Below the pieces are notes generated by a model. That model made no database searches. It saw nothing but the letters and a program-made list of their open reading frames with translations, and had not been told where the DNA came from. A stretch of DNA of 62,025 nucleotides from Hugenholtzia roseola DSM 9546 (GTDB lineage Bacteria > Bacteroidota > Bacteroidia > Cytophagales > Bernardetiaceae). Made by a program: the position numbers and the translations under genes. Below, piece by piece: positions 25,855 through 34,014 of the stretch. The stretch spans positions 1 to 62,025 of the forward strand of contig NZ_AUGI01000043.1 in NCBI RefSeq assembly GCF_000422585.1. Reading direction: 5' to 3'. Position 1 is the first letter of the stretch, and each line of letters starts with the position of its first letter.

Positions 25855-26169
25855 TTATTCTTTTTCACTTGCTTCCAAATGGTCTAATTGCGTCGTTTTG
25901 AGGTGCTGATAAATTTGGCGCAAGATGGCTAAGGCTATTGCCACTTCCGCTGCCGCCAAGACCATCACAAAAAGAGCCATCAAATGCCCTTGTTGTTGGT
26001 TGTCAAAGGCTACAAAATTCAGATTTGCCGCATTGAGCATCAGCTCGATGCCAATAAGAATCAAGATGGGGTTTTTCTTTACTATCACCACAGCCAAACC
26101 CAAGCTAAAAAGCAAGCCACTAAGGGCTATCAAACCCTGAGCAGGGAGAATTGCGTCGGAGGGCATCAA
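25855..26169 (-). CDS. nuoK: NADH-quinone oxidoreductase subunit K
   Basis: 104 residues with three transmembrane helices: LIALSGLLFSLGLAVVIV, ILILIGIELMLNAANLNFVA and LMALFVMVLAAAEVAIALAI. The conserved glutamate in GIELMLN and the second in AAEVAIAL are the subunit K residues implicated in proton translocation. It should sit in the membrane arm of Complex I, pumping protons as electrons pass to menaquinone. It is odd that no other nuo gene is in the window, since nuoK normally lies between nuoJ and nuoL. It has sixA 42 bp upstream and fumC 60 bp downstream on the same strand. The reading frame is intact with no sign of decay. Confidence 0.93.
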   Translation of the reverse strand: MMPSDAILPAQGLIALSGLLFSLGLAVVIVKKNPILILIGIELMLNAANLNFVAFDNQQQGHLMALFVMVLAAAEVAIALAILRQIYQHLKTTQLDHLEASEKE

Positions 26170-26211
26170 ATTGATATTTTGAGTCTAATAGAAAACGGAT
26201 ACTGATAGGGC

Positions 26212-26709
26212 TTAATATTCGCTAATATCTGGTTCTAAGCGGCGCAAAAGCGTAGCACTGCCACGCCCGATGTGCTGCCAACTTTCTACTTCAAACCTCA
26301 ACTCTATGGCAGTGCAGGGATAGAGCAGGGGTATGTAGTCGTCCAGAAGGCGATAGCAGAGCGAAGTAAGGGTAGGATTGTGATTGACTATCAGTACCGT
26401 ATCGTAGGAGTTGGGTATGGCTTGTATGAAGTGGTATAAAAATTCTTCCGAAGCACTATACAACTCATCAAGGAGGGTAATTTCCGAAGCCGCGTACTCG
26501 ATTTTTTCTGCAATGACCGAAACCGTCATCTGGGCGCGTACCGCACTGCTGGAATAGATTTTATCGAAACGCTGGGATTCCGAAGCCCATTTCTTGCCCA
26601 AGGCGAGGGCATCTTCCAAGCCTTTTTCGGTTAGGGCGCGTTGTTTATCAGTTTCGCTATTGAGGAAATCTACCGTCCGCGCATGGCGTAAAAGTGTCAG
26701 TTTTTTCAC
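26212..26709 (-). CDS. sixA: SixA-type phosphohistidine phosphatase
   Basis: 165 residues of the histidine phosphatase superfamily. The catalytic LLRHART motif lies at residues 5-11 (His phospho-acceptor, Arg phosphate-binding). RALTEKGLEDALALG follows, then SSSAVRAQMTVSVIAEKI near 55-72 and the second histidine in LIVNHNPTLTSL near 118. This is the compact SixA form, which in E. coli removes phosphate from histidines of HPt domains or the PTS. The in vivo target here is unknown; there is an orphan histidine kinase 19 kb away but no evidence of a link. It is the first gene of a leftward run sixA-nuoK-fumC. Confidence 0.9.
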   Translation of the reverse strand: MKKLTLLRHARTVDFLNSETDKQRALTEKGLEDALALGKKWASESQRFDKIYSSSAVRAQMTVSVIAEKIEYAASEITLLDELYSASEEFLYHFIQAIPNSYDTVLIVNHNPTLTSLCYRLLDDYIPLLYPCTAIELRFEVESWQHIGRGSATLLRRLEPDISEY

Positions 26710-26755
26710 GTGTGCAGGGCTTTAAATATAAAAAAGCAGGTCGAACTTATTTTTG

Positions 26756-26789
26756 CAAAAATAGCTCTTTTTCCAAAGATATTCCCAAA
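26756..26789 (-). promoter_or_regulatory. Candidate promoter for sixA-nuoK-fumC
   Basis: Minus-strand TATTTTTG (26756-26763) has TTTG (26786-26789) 22 bp upstream. A second exact -7 match, TATCTTTG, lies at 26774-26781. Both are about 50-70 bp before the sixA ATG. Confidence 0.5.
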
Positions 26790-26901
26790 TTTAGCAATAA
26801 AATAACGATTTTTCAGTTTTTGAGGCTTTAATTTCTGCCTCCTCTTTATCTACAAGACCCTGCCACACGATTTTTATTTTCACCGCTTGGCAAAAAAGGC
26901 T

Positions 26902-26909
26902 TAATTTTG
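26902..26909 (+). promoter_or_regulatory. Candidate -7 box for gldC
   Basis: TAATTTTG matches TAnnTTTG and lies ~55 bp before the chosen GTG start. It overlaps an upstream in-frame ATG at 26907, which argues against that ATG. A TTGG at 26887-26890 is closer than the ideal -33 spacing. Confidence 0.5.
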
Positions 26910-26963
26910 TGGCGTGCTTCAAAGCCAAAGCGCAACATTCCTCATCAAATCCCTTTTATACTT

Positions 26964-27305
26964 GTGAAACAGTCTGAAATACGCTTTCACGTCGAATTAG
27001 ACCAAGAAAGTATCCCCGATAAAATTTTCTGGCGAGCCACAGACGCACCCTTCGAGGGGCAGGCAGAGGCGAAAGCCATCATGATTTCCGTCTGGGACGT
27101 GAAAGAGCAAAACACCCTGCGTTTAGACCTTTGGACAAAAGACATGCTCATTGATGATATGAAAATCTTTTGTTTGGAAAGCCTCTTAGGGCTGACTACT
27201 ACGATGGCACAGGCTACCCAAGACGAGTTTATTGTCGCACAAATGAAAAATGCCTGCGACAACATTCGCAACTATTTAGAAGCCCAAACAGAGGAGAAGG
27301 CTTAG
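26964..27305 (+). CDS. gldC: Gliding motility protein GldC
   Basis: 113 residues from the GTG at 26964 (VKQSEIRFHVELDQESIPDKI). An ATG at 26907 would add 19 residues without family similarity and sits on the -7 box. The sequence matches GldC across its length: EIRFHVELD, PDKIFWRATDAP, AEAKAIMISVWD, TLRLDLWTKDM..DDMKIF, and a C-terminal helix ending NACDNIRNYLEA. GldC is a cytoplasmic protein linked to gliding motility in Flavobacterium; it is widely conserved among gliding Bacteroidetes and its mechanism is unclear. It is a single-gene unit ending convergent with a small coiled-coil gene across a TAGGGACAAGG palindrome. This is one of the clearest taxonomic markers in the window. Confidence 0.9.
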   Translation: MKQSEIRFHVELDQESIPDKIFWRATDAPFEGQAEAKAIMISVWDVKEQNTLRLDLWTKDMLIDDMKIFCLESLLGLTTTMAQATQDEFIVAQMKNACDNIRNYLEAQTEEKA

Positions 27306-27358
27306 TCGGTATTAGACTTTAAAACACAATGAGGTTTTAAAACACAGCCAAAGCAGCA

Positions 27359-27384
27359 TAGGGACAAGGCACTGCCTTGTCCTA
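27359..27384. repeat. TAGGGACAAGG palindrome, copy 3
   Basis: TAGGGACAAGG-CACTG-CCTTGTCCTA lies between convergent gldC (ends 27305) and the small protein gene (ends 27389). It may terminate both. Confidence 0.85.
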
Positions 27385-27388
27385 AGTT

Positions 27389-27568
27389 TTAGTTTTCCGA
27401 TTTCTTTTCCAATGCCAAGATTTGTGTCATCACCGCTTCGGCTTCGGCTCTTTTGAGGTCGGAGGTCTTTCTATCTTGTGTAGAAAGGCGGAAAGACTCT
27501 TGCAGGAGTGCTTCGTATTTTTCTCTTAATTTTTCTACTTCACTTTTTCTTTTAAAAGGATTCCACAT
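27389..27568 (-). CDS. Small coiled-coil protein, Lacal_2735 type
   Basis: 59 residues from MWNPFKRKSEVEKLREKYEA split as an amphipathic start and a helix; an ATG eight codons upstream (27592) is less likely because the family begins MxNxFKxK. The body is a charged two-helix coiled coil with STQDRKTSDLK in the turn and AEAVMTQILALEK in the second helix. This short family is widespread in Bacteroidetes and has no known function. It is a single leftward gene with a promoter region shared with the divergent nrnA. Confidence 0.75.
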   Translation of the reverse strand: MWNPFKRKSEVEKLREKYEALLQESFRLSTQDRKTSDLKRAEAEAVMTQILALEKKSEN

Positions 27569-27787
27569 AAAAAGAGGTTTAAGGGTTGGCAATGAGAAAA
27601 AAGCAGTGCGCCTGCGAATAAGTTTTGTCGGATAGACTTTTGTATAATCATTTGATTTTCAAGTAGTTTTCAATAGATTTAGGTCTATTTTACGAACATT
27701 GTACAAATATTTCACAGACGCTATCGCCTACAAAACGCCAAAAAAGTATGGATTGTTTGTTTTGTGGAAAAGGGGCTAATTTTAGGA

Positions 27788-27819
27788 TTTGCAGAATTGT
27801 AAAAATAGCCTTACCTTTG
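27788..27819 (+). promoter_or_regulatory. Consensus promoter for nrnA
   Basis: TTTG (27788-27791), 20 bp, TACCTTTG (27812-27819): an exact Bacteroidetes sigma-ABfr-type promoter, ~65 bp before the ATG at 27884. The rest of the 27569-27883 spacer shows nothing else. Confidence 0.75.
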
Positions 27820-27883
27820 TAAATTGTTTGGAAGGCTCATTTGATTTAGCTGCCGCCCTCTTATTTGTTCCTACTTGTTTGAT

Positions 27884-28963
27884 ATGCAAAATCTTTCCGT
27901 CCTCAAAGACCTTTTGGCTACGCCCCGTCGTGTCATGATTTTCCCACACCAGCGTCCTGATGCCGATGCCTTAGGGTCTTGTTTGGCACTAAAACATTAT
28001 TTAGAGAAGAAAAATCATCAGGTTTGGGTGGTATCGCCTACCGAATATCCCGATTTTTTGAAGTGGATGCCACAAAATGAGCAGGTTTTGATTTGGGACG
28101 AGGAAGCAAAACTCATACCTGCCGCCCAAGAAGAAGCGCAAAAGGAGGCAGAGCCAATTATTGCCGCCCAATACATACGTCAGTTGGCTGCCCAAATCGA
28201 TGTCTTTTTCTGTTTAGATTTTTCCGACCCTGCTCGCATGTCGCCCTTAGATACGCTCCTGCCTTTGCGTAAGCCTGATGCGAAAATCGTTTTGATAGAC
28301 CACCATGGGGGCAAAAAAGATTTTGCCGACTTCGAGCTTTGGAAAGTAGAAGCCGCCGCTACTGCCGAACTTATCTATGACTTCATCGACCTTATGGGCG
28401 AAACCCACTTGATAGACCTTGCTACCGCTTCTTGCATCTATGCAGGTATCGTTACTGATACAGGTTCTTTCAAATTCCCCAGCACGAGCAGCCATGTGCA
28501 TCAAATTGCTGCCCAAATGATAGAGCGCGGCTTAGACACAGGGGCAATTCATCGCGCCATCTACGACAATAGTTCCGAAGACCGTCTGCGCCTTCTTGGG
28601 TTTGTGCTTTCTAAAAGGTTAAAGGTTTTGAAAGAGTATAAAACAGCCTATTTTTACCTCTCTTTGCGCGACTTACAGACCTACAAATCGCGTTCAGGCG
28701 ATACAGAGGGAATTGTCAATTACGCTCTTTCCTTAGCAGGGGTCAATCTGGCTGCCATTTTTTTGGAGTATGAAAAAGAAATCCGCATTTCTTTTCGCTC
28801 GCATGGTGCTTTTTCGGTTGCCAAATTAGCCACACAACACTTCTTCGGCGGCGGACACCACAATGCAGCAGGAGGCAGGCTACAGGGCATGCCTTTGAAA
28901 ACTGCCCTTGCGCGTTTCGAAAAACTTTTGGAAGAAAATAAAGAGGCGTTAAATGCCTATTAA
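27884..28963 (+). CDS. nrnA: DHH-family oligoribonuclease / pAp phosphatase (NrnA type)
   Basis: 359 residues from the ATG of MQNLSVLKDLL; a TTG at 27875 is less likely. DHH-DHHA1 architecture: motif I FPHQRPDADALGS near 22-34, motif II aspartate in FFCLDFSDPAR near 114, motif III LIDHHGGKKDF near 138, motif IV GIVTDTGSFKF near 188, and the DHHA1 box GGGHHNAAGG near 326. These acids and histidines bind two Mn ions. NrnA enzymes degrade 2-5 nt RNAs and dephosphorylate 3'-phosphoadenosine 5'-phosphate; some members also act on cyclic dinucleotide products such as pApA. It is cytosolic, with its own consensus promoter. The FKBP genes follow after 240 bp and appear separate. Confidence 0.92.
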   Translation: MQNLSVLKDLLATPRRVMIFPHQRPDADALGSCLALKHYLEKKNHQVWVVSPTEYPDFLKWMPQNEQVLIWDEEAKLIPAAQEEAQKEAEPIIAAQYIRQLAAQIDVFFCLDFSDPARMSPLDTLLPLRKPDAKIVLIDHHGGKKDFADFELWKVEAAATAELIYDFIDLMGETHLIDLATASCIYAGIVTDTGSFKFPSTSSHVHQIAAQMIERGLDTGAIHRAIYDNSSEDRLRLLGFVLSKRLKVLKEYKTAYFYLSLRDLQTYKSRSGDTEGIVNYALSLAGVNLAAIFLEYEKEIRISFRSHGAFSVAKLATQHFFGGGHHNAAGGRLQGMPLKTALARFEKLLEENKEALNAY

Positions 28964-29205
28964 ATTCGCCAAAAAAACTGCGTTTTGTACAATTTTGAGC
29001 CAAGCGCAAAATTGAATCAAACACAAGATTCGTCAAACAAAATTCATCAGAATAGCACGCCAAAATATTGTACCGAAAGCATTGCACCAAACGCATTGTA
29101 TAAAAAATAGGACACAAAAAAAACAAAAAAAACAAAAAACATCAAAATTAGAAAAATCAGAAAAAAAATTTTCTGTTTTATCAACCTCTTGTCATCACCG
29201 TTATT

Positions 29206-30180
29206 ATGCCTATGAAATCACCTACTTTTTCCGTCCTCTTGGGTCTTTTTTGCGCCCTGCTGCATTTTGTACCCACCAGTCAAGCTCAACAGAATCCTTC
29301 CTTTCCTACAAAGGGAGAGCAAAATGACGTGCGCTACGAGATTTTCAAAAATCCTACTGCAAAAAACGAACAAGAAAGGCACTTTCCTACCGATAGCACT
29401 ACCGTCAAGGTGCATCTCAAACTCTATACAGCACAGGATAGCCTGATTCGAAACAGCTACCAAGAGATGGGCGGACTGCCTATCTACCTGCCTATGGGTG
29501 CGGATTTGCCCTTTAAGTTTTTCTTGCGCCATGTAAACGCAGGCGATAGCGTTGTCTTTTTTATGCGTGCCGATTCGCTGCTCAAAGGCATGGCGATGCC
29601 GCCTTTTATAGAAAAAGGTAGCTTTTTGCGCAATGAAATGAAAGTTGTAGGCTTGCTCAATCCCTCTGAATTTCAAGCCGAAATGCAGGAGCGACAGATG
29701 GCAATGGTGCGCCAAAAACAGGCGGAAATGGCAACTTATAGTGCCGAACAAAGGCAAAAATTAGATGCCTTTTTAGAAGAAAAACAAATGGTAGTAGAAA
29801 AAAGTCCGACAGGCTTGCGATACAAAATAGAAAAACGCGGCTTAGAAATTCCTGCGGGCGATACCGTTGTGGTGCATTATCGCGGCAAACTCCTCGATGG
29901 CAGCGTCTTTGATGCCTCCTATGATAGAGGCGAACCCTTTACTTTTATTGTCGGAATTGGGCAGGTCATCTTGGGCTGGGACGAAGGAATCCGCACCTTA
30001 GGCGAGGGCGGCAAAGGTACGCTCTACATTCCTGCCGATATGGGCTATGGAAAACGAAGCATGGGTAGTATTCCTGCCGATTCGCCCCTTATTTTTGATG
30101 TCGAAATCTTAGAAGTCCGACACAGAAAAGCCTCACACGACCATCACGGACACGACCATCAGGGACACCAGCACGACTAA
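29206..30180 (+). CDS. Exported FKBP-type peptidyl-prolyl isomerase with His-rich tail
   Basis: 324 residues. It has an N-terminal signal peptide (MPMKSPTFSVLLGLFCALL, cleavage near SQAQ), a ~160-residue N-terminal region shared with the next gene (PIYLPMGADLPFKFFLRHVNAGDSVVFFM split across residues 93-121), a charged helical linker, and a C-terminal FKBP domain near 210-305: VVVHYRGKLLDGSVFDASYD, GQVILGWDEGI, GKGTLYIPADMGYG. It should accelerate prolyl isomerisation of envelope proteins in the periplasm. The last residues, HDHHGHDHQGHQHD, form a metal-binding-type histidine tail reminiscent of SlyD, absent from the paralogue. GldI of gliding bacteria is a related lipoprotein, so a gliding or T9SS role is possible. 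The gene downstream is a paralogue. Confidence 0.9.
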   Translation: MPMKSPTFSVLLGLFCALLHFVPTSQAQQNPSFPTKGEQNDVRYEIFKNPTAKNEQERHFPTDSTTVKVHLKLYTAQDSLIRNSYQEMGGLPIYLPMGADLPFKFFLRHVNAGDSVVFFMRADSLLKGMAMPPFIEKGSFLRNEMKVVGLLNPSEFQAEMQERQMAMVRQKQAEMATYSAEQRQKLDAFLEEKQMVVEKSPTGLRYKIEKRGLEIPAGDTVVVHYRGKLLDGSVFDASYDRGEPFTFIVGIGQVILGWDEGIRTLGEGGKGTLYIPADMGYGKRSMGSIPADSPLIFDVEILEVRHRKASHDHHGHDHQGHQHD

Positions 30181-30301
30181 ATTCTGCCCATAGTGCCGCC
30201 TTGTTTCTATGATTTTGTTCTGAAATTTTATAGCCTTTTATCTTCTTTCAATCATACCTTTCAATCCAAACCTTCAATCTCACCTAACCCTTTATTCACC
30301 C

Positions 30302-31243
30302 GTGAATCTTAAATCATTCTCTCTTTTGGGCTTTTTTGCCCTGCTTTCTCTGCCTTTCTTTACTGCTTGTGATAGTAAAAAAGAAGGCGAAATCAATGGC
30401 GTTAAATATATCGTGCATGTGTCTAATAAAGACGGCAAACAGGCTTCGCAAAACGAAATGGATAGTATGTTTGTCAAAGGGCATTTGAAGATGTATAACC
30501 ACACCGACTCTTTGGTGCGTAATACTTACGAACAAGACCAACCCGTTTTTATTCCCGTCTTTGGCGACCTTTTCTTTAAAGATTTGCTTAAAATGTTGCA
30601 CGTAGGCGATAGCGTTACTTTCTTCCTAAGTGCAGATAGCATCTTCAAAGGTGCGCAAATGCCGCCTATCTTCCAAGCAGGTACGATGGTGAGAAACGAA
30701 CTCAAAGTTACGGACATCATCTCTATGGCTGACTACCAAAAAGAAATGCAGGCAGCCCAAGAAAAAGCCTTTAAAGAATATCAGGAAAAAATGATGGAAA
30801 TGCAGCAAAAGCAAATCGCTTTGGAAACAGAAGCCCCTGCTGCCTTAGATAAGTGGATTGCTGAAAAAGGTATCAAAGCCACACGCACCGAATCGGGTAT
30901 CCACTATGTTGTAGAGAAAAAAGGCGAAGGCACGCCTAAAACAGGTGAAATCTTAGTGGTGCATTACAAAGGCACTTTGCTCGACGGAACGGTATTCGAC
31001 TCTTCTTACGACAGAGGACAGCCCTTCGAAACCGCTATCGGCGTAGGACAAGTCATCAAAGGTTGGGACGAAGGCATGCCTCTTTTGGGCGGCAAAGGCG
31101 GCAAAGGTACGCTTTATATCCCTGCCAACTTAGCTTATGGCGCACAAGACCGCGACCCTATTCCTGCGGGCTCGTCGCTTATCTTTGAAGTTGAAATTTT
31201 AGATGTCAAGCCTGCACAAGCAACGGAGGCAACACAAAAATAG
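30302..31243 (+). CDS. FKBP-type peptidyl-prolyl isomerase lipoprotein (GldI-like)
   Basis: 313 residues from the GTG at 30302 (MNLKSFSLLGFFALL), giving a lipoprotein signal with lipobox FTAC near residue 23. The architecture equals that of the upstream gene: N-terminal domain (HLKMYNHTDSLVRNTY; LLKMLHVGDSVTFFLSADS), a glutamine/methionine-rich helix, and an FKBP domain near 215-303 (LVVHYKGTLLDGTVFDSSYD, GQVIKGWDEGM, GKGTLYIPANLAYG). It is predicted to be membrane-anchored in the periplasm. The two genes are 121 bp apart and clearly a tandem duplication. GldI, required for gliding in Flavobacterium, is also an FKBP lipoprotein, but identity cannot be settled without comparison. A terminator hairpin follows at 31250-31284. 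Confidence 0.9.
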   Translation: MNLKSFSLLGFFALLSLPFFTACDSKKEGEINGVKYIVHVSNKDGKQASQNEMDSMFVKGHLKMYNHTDSLVRNTYEQDQPVFIPVFGDLFFKDLLKMLHVGDSVTFFLSADSIFKGAQMPPIFQAGTMVRNELKVTDIISMADYQKEMQAAQEKAFKEYQEKMMEMQQKQIALETEAPAALDKWIAEKGIKATRTESGIHYVVEKKGEGTPKTGEILVVHYKGTLLDGTVFDSSYDRGQPFETAIGVGQVIKGWDEGMPLLGGKGGKGTLYIPANLAYGAQDRDPIPAGSSLIFEVEILDVKPAQATEATQK

Positions 31244-31249
31244 TTTTCA

Positions 31250-31284
31250 AATGCACCTCGCTCTGTGTAGTGAGGTGCATTTTC
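31250..31284 (+). terminator. Terminator of the FKBP pair
   Basis: AATGCACCTC (31250-31259) pairs with GAGGTGCATT (31272-31281), then TTT. It begins 7 bp after the stop of the second isomerase gene. Confidence 0.8.
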
Positions 31285-31331
31285 AGGTTCTGACGTTGTG
31301 AAGAAGCCATTTTATCCTAAATTAAGTAAAA

Positions 31332-31994
31332 ATGATATTAAAAGCAGAAAAAATAAAAAAACAGTACGGCAACTTAGCAGTCCTCAAAGGAATAGATTTG
31401 AGCATTGAAACTTCCGAAATTGTCGCCATTACAGGGGCTTCGGGTGCAGGAAAAAGCACCTTGCTTCATATTTTAGGCACTCTCGACCGACCAGATAGCG
31501 GTGCAGTATTCTTCAAAGAACAGCAAATTTCTCATTTGAGCGCAAGCAGCTTGGCGCAATTTCGCAACCAAAATATCGGCTTTGTCTTCCAATTTCACAA
31601 CCTACTCCCCGAATTTTCCGCCATAGAAAATGTCTGCCTACCTGCCTTTATTGCAGGTTTGGGCAAAAAGGAGGCAGAAAAGAAGGCAGAAAAATGGTTA
31701 GAAAAGTTGGGCATGGCGGCACGTGCGCATCATAAGCCTTCCGAACTTTCAGGGGGCGAGCAGCAAAGAGTAGCAGTGGCACGCGCCCTTATCAATTCGC
31801 CCGCTATTATTTTTGCAGACGAACCCAGCGGCAATTTAGATGAAAAAAATGCCGACCAACTCCATCATCTCTTTTTCGAGTTGCGTGCCGAAATCGGACA
31901 AACCTTTGTGATTGTTACACACAATACCGAACTTGCAAATATGGCAGATAGGCGCATTGTGTTAGAAAAAGGCGAGGTCATGCGCATCAACTAA
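31332..31994 (+). CDS. lolD: LolD-type ABC transporter ATP-binding protein
   Basis: 220 residues, the size of a LolD/MacB-class ATPase. Walker A is GASGAGKST near 35-43, the Q-loop is in [12 protein letters not shown], the ABC signature [15 protein letters not shown] near 137-151, Walker [10 protein letters not shown], and the H-loop IVTHN near 196. It binds and hydrolyses ATP on the cytoplasmic face to drive a MacB/LolCE-type permease, typically moving lipoproteins from the inner membrane toward the outer membrane. No permease gene adjoins it. The nearest in the window is the MacB-type permease at 15419-16672, which need not be its partner. MacB or FtsE-like roles are alternatives. Confidence 0.88.
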   Translation: MILKAEKIKKQYGNLAVLKGIDLSIETSEIVAITGASGAGKSTLLHILGTLDRPDSGAVFFKEQQISHLSASSLAQFRNQNIGFVFQFHNLLPEFSAIENVCLPAFIAGLGKKEAEKKAEKWLEKLGMAARAHHKPSELSGGEQQRVAVARALINSPAIIFADEPSGNLDEKNADQLHHLFFELRAEIGQTFVIVTHNTELANMADRRIVLEKGEVMRIN

Positions 31995-32047
31995 CTCATT
32001 TTCAGCCCTTCTTTATTATTTTAGCTCCATTATTTTAGCTATCCTTT

Positions 32048-32629
32048 TCAAAATTCCAACACTTCTTCCACCTTTCCTGTGCGTAGCAGGCTACTTTTTT
32101 CTACCTGCCCATAGCGTAGGTGCGTGATATTTTTTTGGTCTGCAAAAAGGTCTAAAAGAATACGGTTTTCTATTTTTATCTGATTAAAACTTTTCACTGA
32201 TTTGTACTCTGCATAGATATAAATTGCCTCAAAATCAAATTCATAACCTAAAAAATGTGCCTGCAAAAGGCTTTCTTTTTCATTTTTTTGCTTTGAGGAG
32301 GCTGGTAGCGAAAGTTTAAAATTTTGGCGCAAATAATCATAGATATACGAACTTTGTTCGGCTTTTCCTTCCAAAGTAAGGCGAAATTTTTTGCGAAATC
32401 TTTTTTCTAAAATGGCTTCTAAATCGTCTATAAAAATTTTATGCGATACTTCTATTGTTTTTTGGGCTGCCTGATATTCCATTTCGGTAACGCTGATATG
32501 AATGGGGTGTAAGACTGCCGCCCTTATCGGTTTGGTCTTTCTAATGTTAGTGAGAGAAGCCACTGCCCCTGTTTTTTGGGGAGAAAGTATCAAAAAAAAA
32601 GCAAAAATTAGACAAATATATTTCTTCAT
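32048..32629 (-). CDS. Exported DUF6702-type protein
   Basis: 193 residues with a signal peptide (MKKYICLIFAFFLILSP, cleavage near TGAVA). The mature N-terminus HPIHISVTEMEYQAAQKTIE split at residues 41-60, followed by VSHKIFIDDLEAILEKR, is the recognisable core of the DUF6702 family of Bacteroidetes. The remainder (DYLRQNFKLSLP, HFLGYEFDFEAIYIYAEY, IKIENRILLDLF) fits the same family, which has no known function; many members sit near M1 peptidase genes, but none is present here. It is a leftward single gene next to a composite repeat. A periplasmic location is expected. Confidence 0.75.
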   Translation of the reverse strand: MKKYICLIFAFFLILSPQKTGAVASLTNIRKTKPIRAAVLHPIHISVTEMEYQAAQKTIEVSHKIFIDDLEAILEKRFRKKFRLTLEGKAEQSSYIYDYLRQNFKLSLPASSKQKNEKESLLQAHFLGYEFDFEAIYIYAEYKSVKSFNQIKIENRILLDLFADQKNITHLRYGQVEKSSLLRTGKVEEVLEF

Positions 32630-32672
32630 TTCAGATATAATAAGCGTGAATGGGGGCTATCATTTACTTTTG

Positions 32673-32786
32673 TAGGGACAAGGCACTGCCTTAGTAGCAC
32701 GAAGCTCCAGCTTCGTTAGATGTCAGTTGTACGTGCGAAGTTGGAACTTCGCATTACTTTTGTAGGGACAAGGCACTGTCTTGTCG
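32673..32786. repeat. Composite of four palindromic modules
   Basis: In order: a TAGGGACAAGG module with a truncated right arm (32673-32692); CGAAGCT-CC-AGCTTCG (32700-32715); TGCGAAGTTGGAACTTCGCA (32734-32753); and a TAGGGACAAGG module with right arm TCTTGTC (32763-32786). It sits in the 374-bp divergent spacer between the DUF6702 and head-GIN genes; nothing else is recognised there. Confidence 0.8.
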
Positions 32787-33003
32787 TTTGATTAAAACAA
32801 AAAGGCAAACCGAAGACAAAAATAGCAAAAAAGAGAGGTTTTTGGGGTATTTCTTCCCCTTCCAAATAAAAAACGAAAAAATGTGCCATAAAAATCGAAA
32901 ACGAGTAGGGGCAGCAAGCCGAGTTTGCGTCATGGAGGAAAGCAAACGCAAAACTTCATTTGATTTCTTTTTCTAACTCTCACCTTAAAAATTTTCTGAT
33001 TTT

Positions 33004-33804
33004 ATGCAAACGAAAAACTCTTTTTTTCAACTACTATCTTTTTCACATCATTCATCTTTTATTTTTACAAAAAGCAAAATTTTATTTTCTTTGCTTTATC
33101 TTGTGCTTTCTTTGGTTGTCGCCCTTACTTTTTCTTCGTGTAGCGAGCCTTTCTGTGTGCGTGGCAAGGGCGAGGTCGTAACCGAAACGCGCGATTTGCC
33201 TGCCTTCGAGGAGGTGGTTTTGAAGGGTAGTTTTGATGTTGTATTAGAAGAAGGGCAGGAAAGTAAAATTATTATTTCGGCACAAGAAAATATTTTAAGC
33301 GAACTTAGCACACAGGTACGAAGCGACGGACGTTTGGTAGTAGATTACGACCGTTGTGTCAATCATACCAAAAAAGTAACGCTGCGCATTACTTCGCCAA
33401 GCTACAAAGGTATCGTTTTAGACGGGTCGGGCAAGGTAGAATCGGTAGGCACTTTGCAGGGGCAAAACCTAAATATTGCCCTTAATGGGTCGGGCGATTT
33501 TGACATAGACCTGCGCTTAGAAGGCGAACTCGATGCCAATATCAATGGCAGCGGCGATATGAATTTTTGCGGAAACACCAATACGGCGCGTTATTTTATC
33601 AATGGCAGCGGCAATATCAAAGCCTTTTGCTTAGAAGCCCAAGAGGTGCGAGCCACTATTAGCGGCAGCGGCAATATCGAAGTCTGGGCTACCGAAGCCC
33701 TTAGTGCCAACATTACGGGCAGCGGCGATATTTACTACAAAGGCAATCCCGCTACTTTTAGCAGCAATGTCAGCGGTAGCGGAAAGGTACATAAAGTAGA
33801 GTAA
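33004..33804 (+). CDS. Head-GIN (DUF2807) domain lipoprotein or exported protein
   Basis: 266 residues. A basic, aromatic N-terminal stretch leads to a hydrophobic segment near 28-43 and FSSCSEP, a lipobox-like cysteine near residue 47. The rest is the putative auto-transporter adhesin head-GIN domain: GKGEVVTETRDLPAFEEVVL, then repeated beta-helical rungs marked by GSG (GSGKVESVG, GSGDFDIDL, GSGDMNFCG, GSGNIKAFC, GSGNIEVWA, GSGDIYYKG, GSGKVHKV). These right-handed parallel beta-structures are common and abundant in Bacteroidetes envelopes with unclear function. The start at 33004 could be later (for example near the hydrophobic stretch). It is a monocistronic gene. Confidence 0.88.
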   Translation: MQTKNSFFQLLSFSHHSSFIFTKSKILFSLLYLVLSLVVALTFSSCSEPFCVRGKGEVVTETRDLPAFEEVVLKGSFDVVLEEGQESKIIISAQENILSELSTQVRSDGRLVVDYDRCVNHTKKVTLRITSPSYKGIVLDGSGKVESVGTLQGQNLNIALNGSGDFDIDLRLEGELDANINGSGDMNFCGNTNTARYFINGSGNIKAFCLEAQEVRATISGSGNIEVWATEALSANITGSGDIYYKGNPATFSSNVSGSGKVHKVE

Positions 33805-33940
33805 CAACTCTGACAGCCTTAAAATTAGTTTTTGTACTTTTATTTTCAAAAGCGGTATGCCACCTTCAAGGCTACCTCTTTCCAACCAAAAGCGGAGAAA
33901 TTTATTTCTTCGCTTTTTTTGTATCAAGAAGTTAGTATCA

Positions 33941-33994
33941 CGAAGCTCCTGCTTTGTTGGTAGCAAGCTATCCTTGCGAAGTGGGAGCTTCGCA
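33941..33994. repeat. Two GCGAAGCT-type palindromes
   Basis: CGAAGCTCCTGCTTTG (33941-33956, degenerate) and TGCGAAG-TGGGAG-CTTCGCA (33975-33994, perfect 7-bp arms). They lie between the convergent head-GIN and DUF58 genes and match the order of the inner modules at 32700-32753. Confidence 0.75.
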
Positions 33995-34014
33995 TTACTT
34001 TGTAAAAATTTTTA

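Noticed and set aside
29218-29757. 179-codon antisense frame under the first FKBP gene
   Set aside because: It mirrors a well-supported isomerase and has no signal, motif or promoter of its own.
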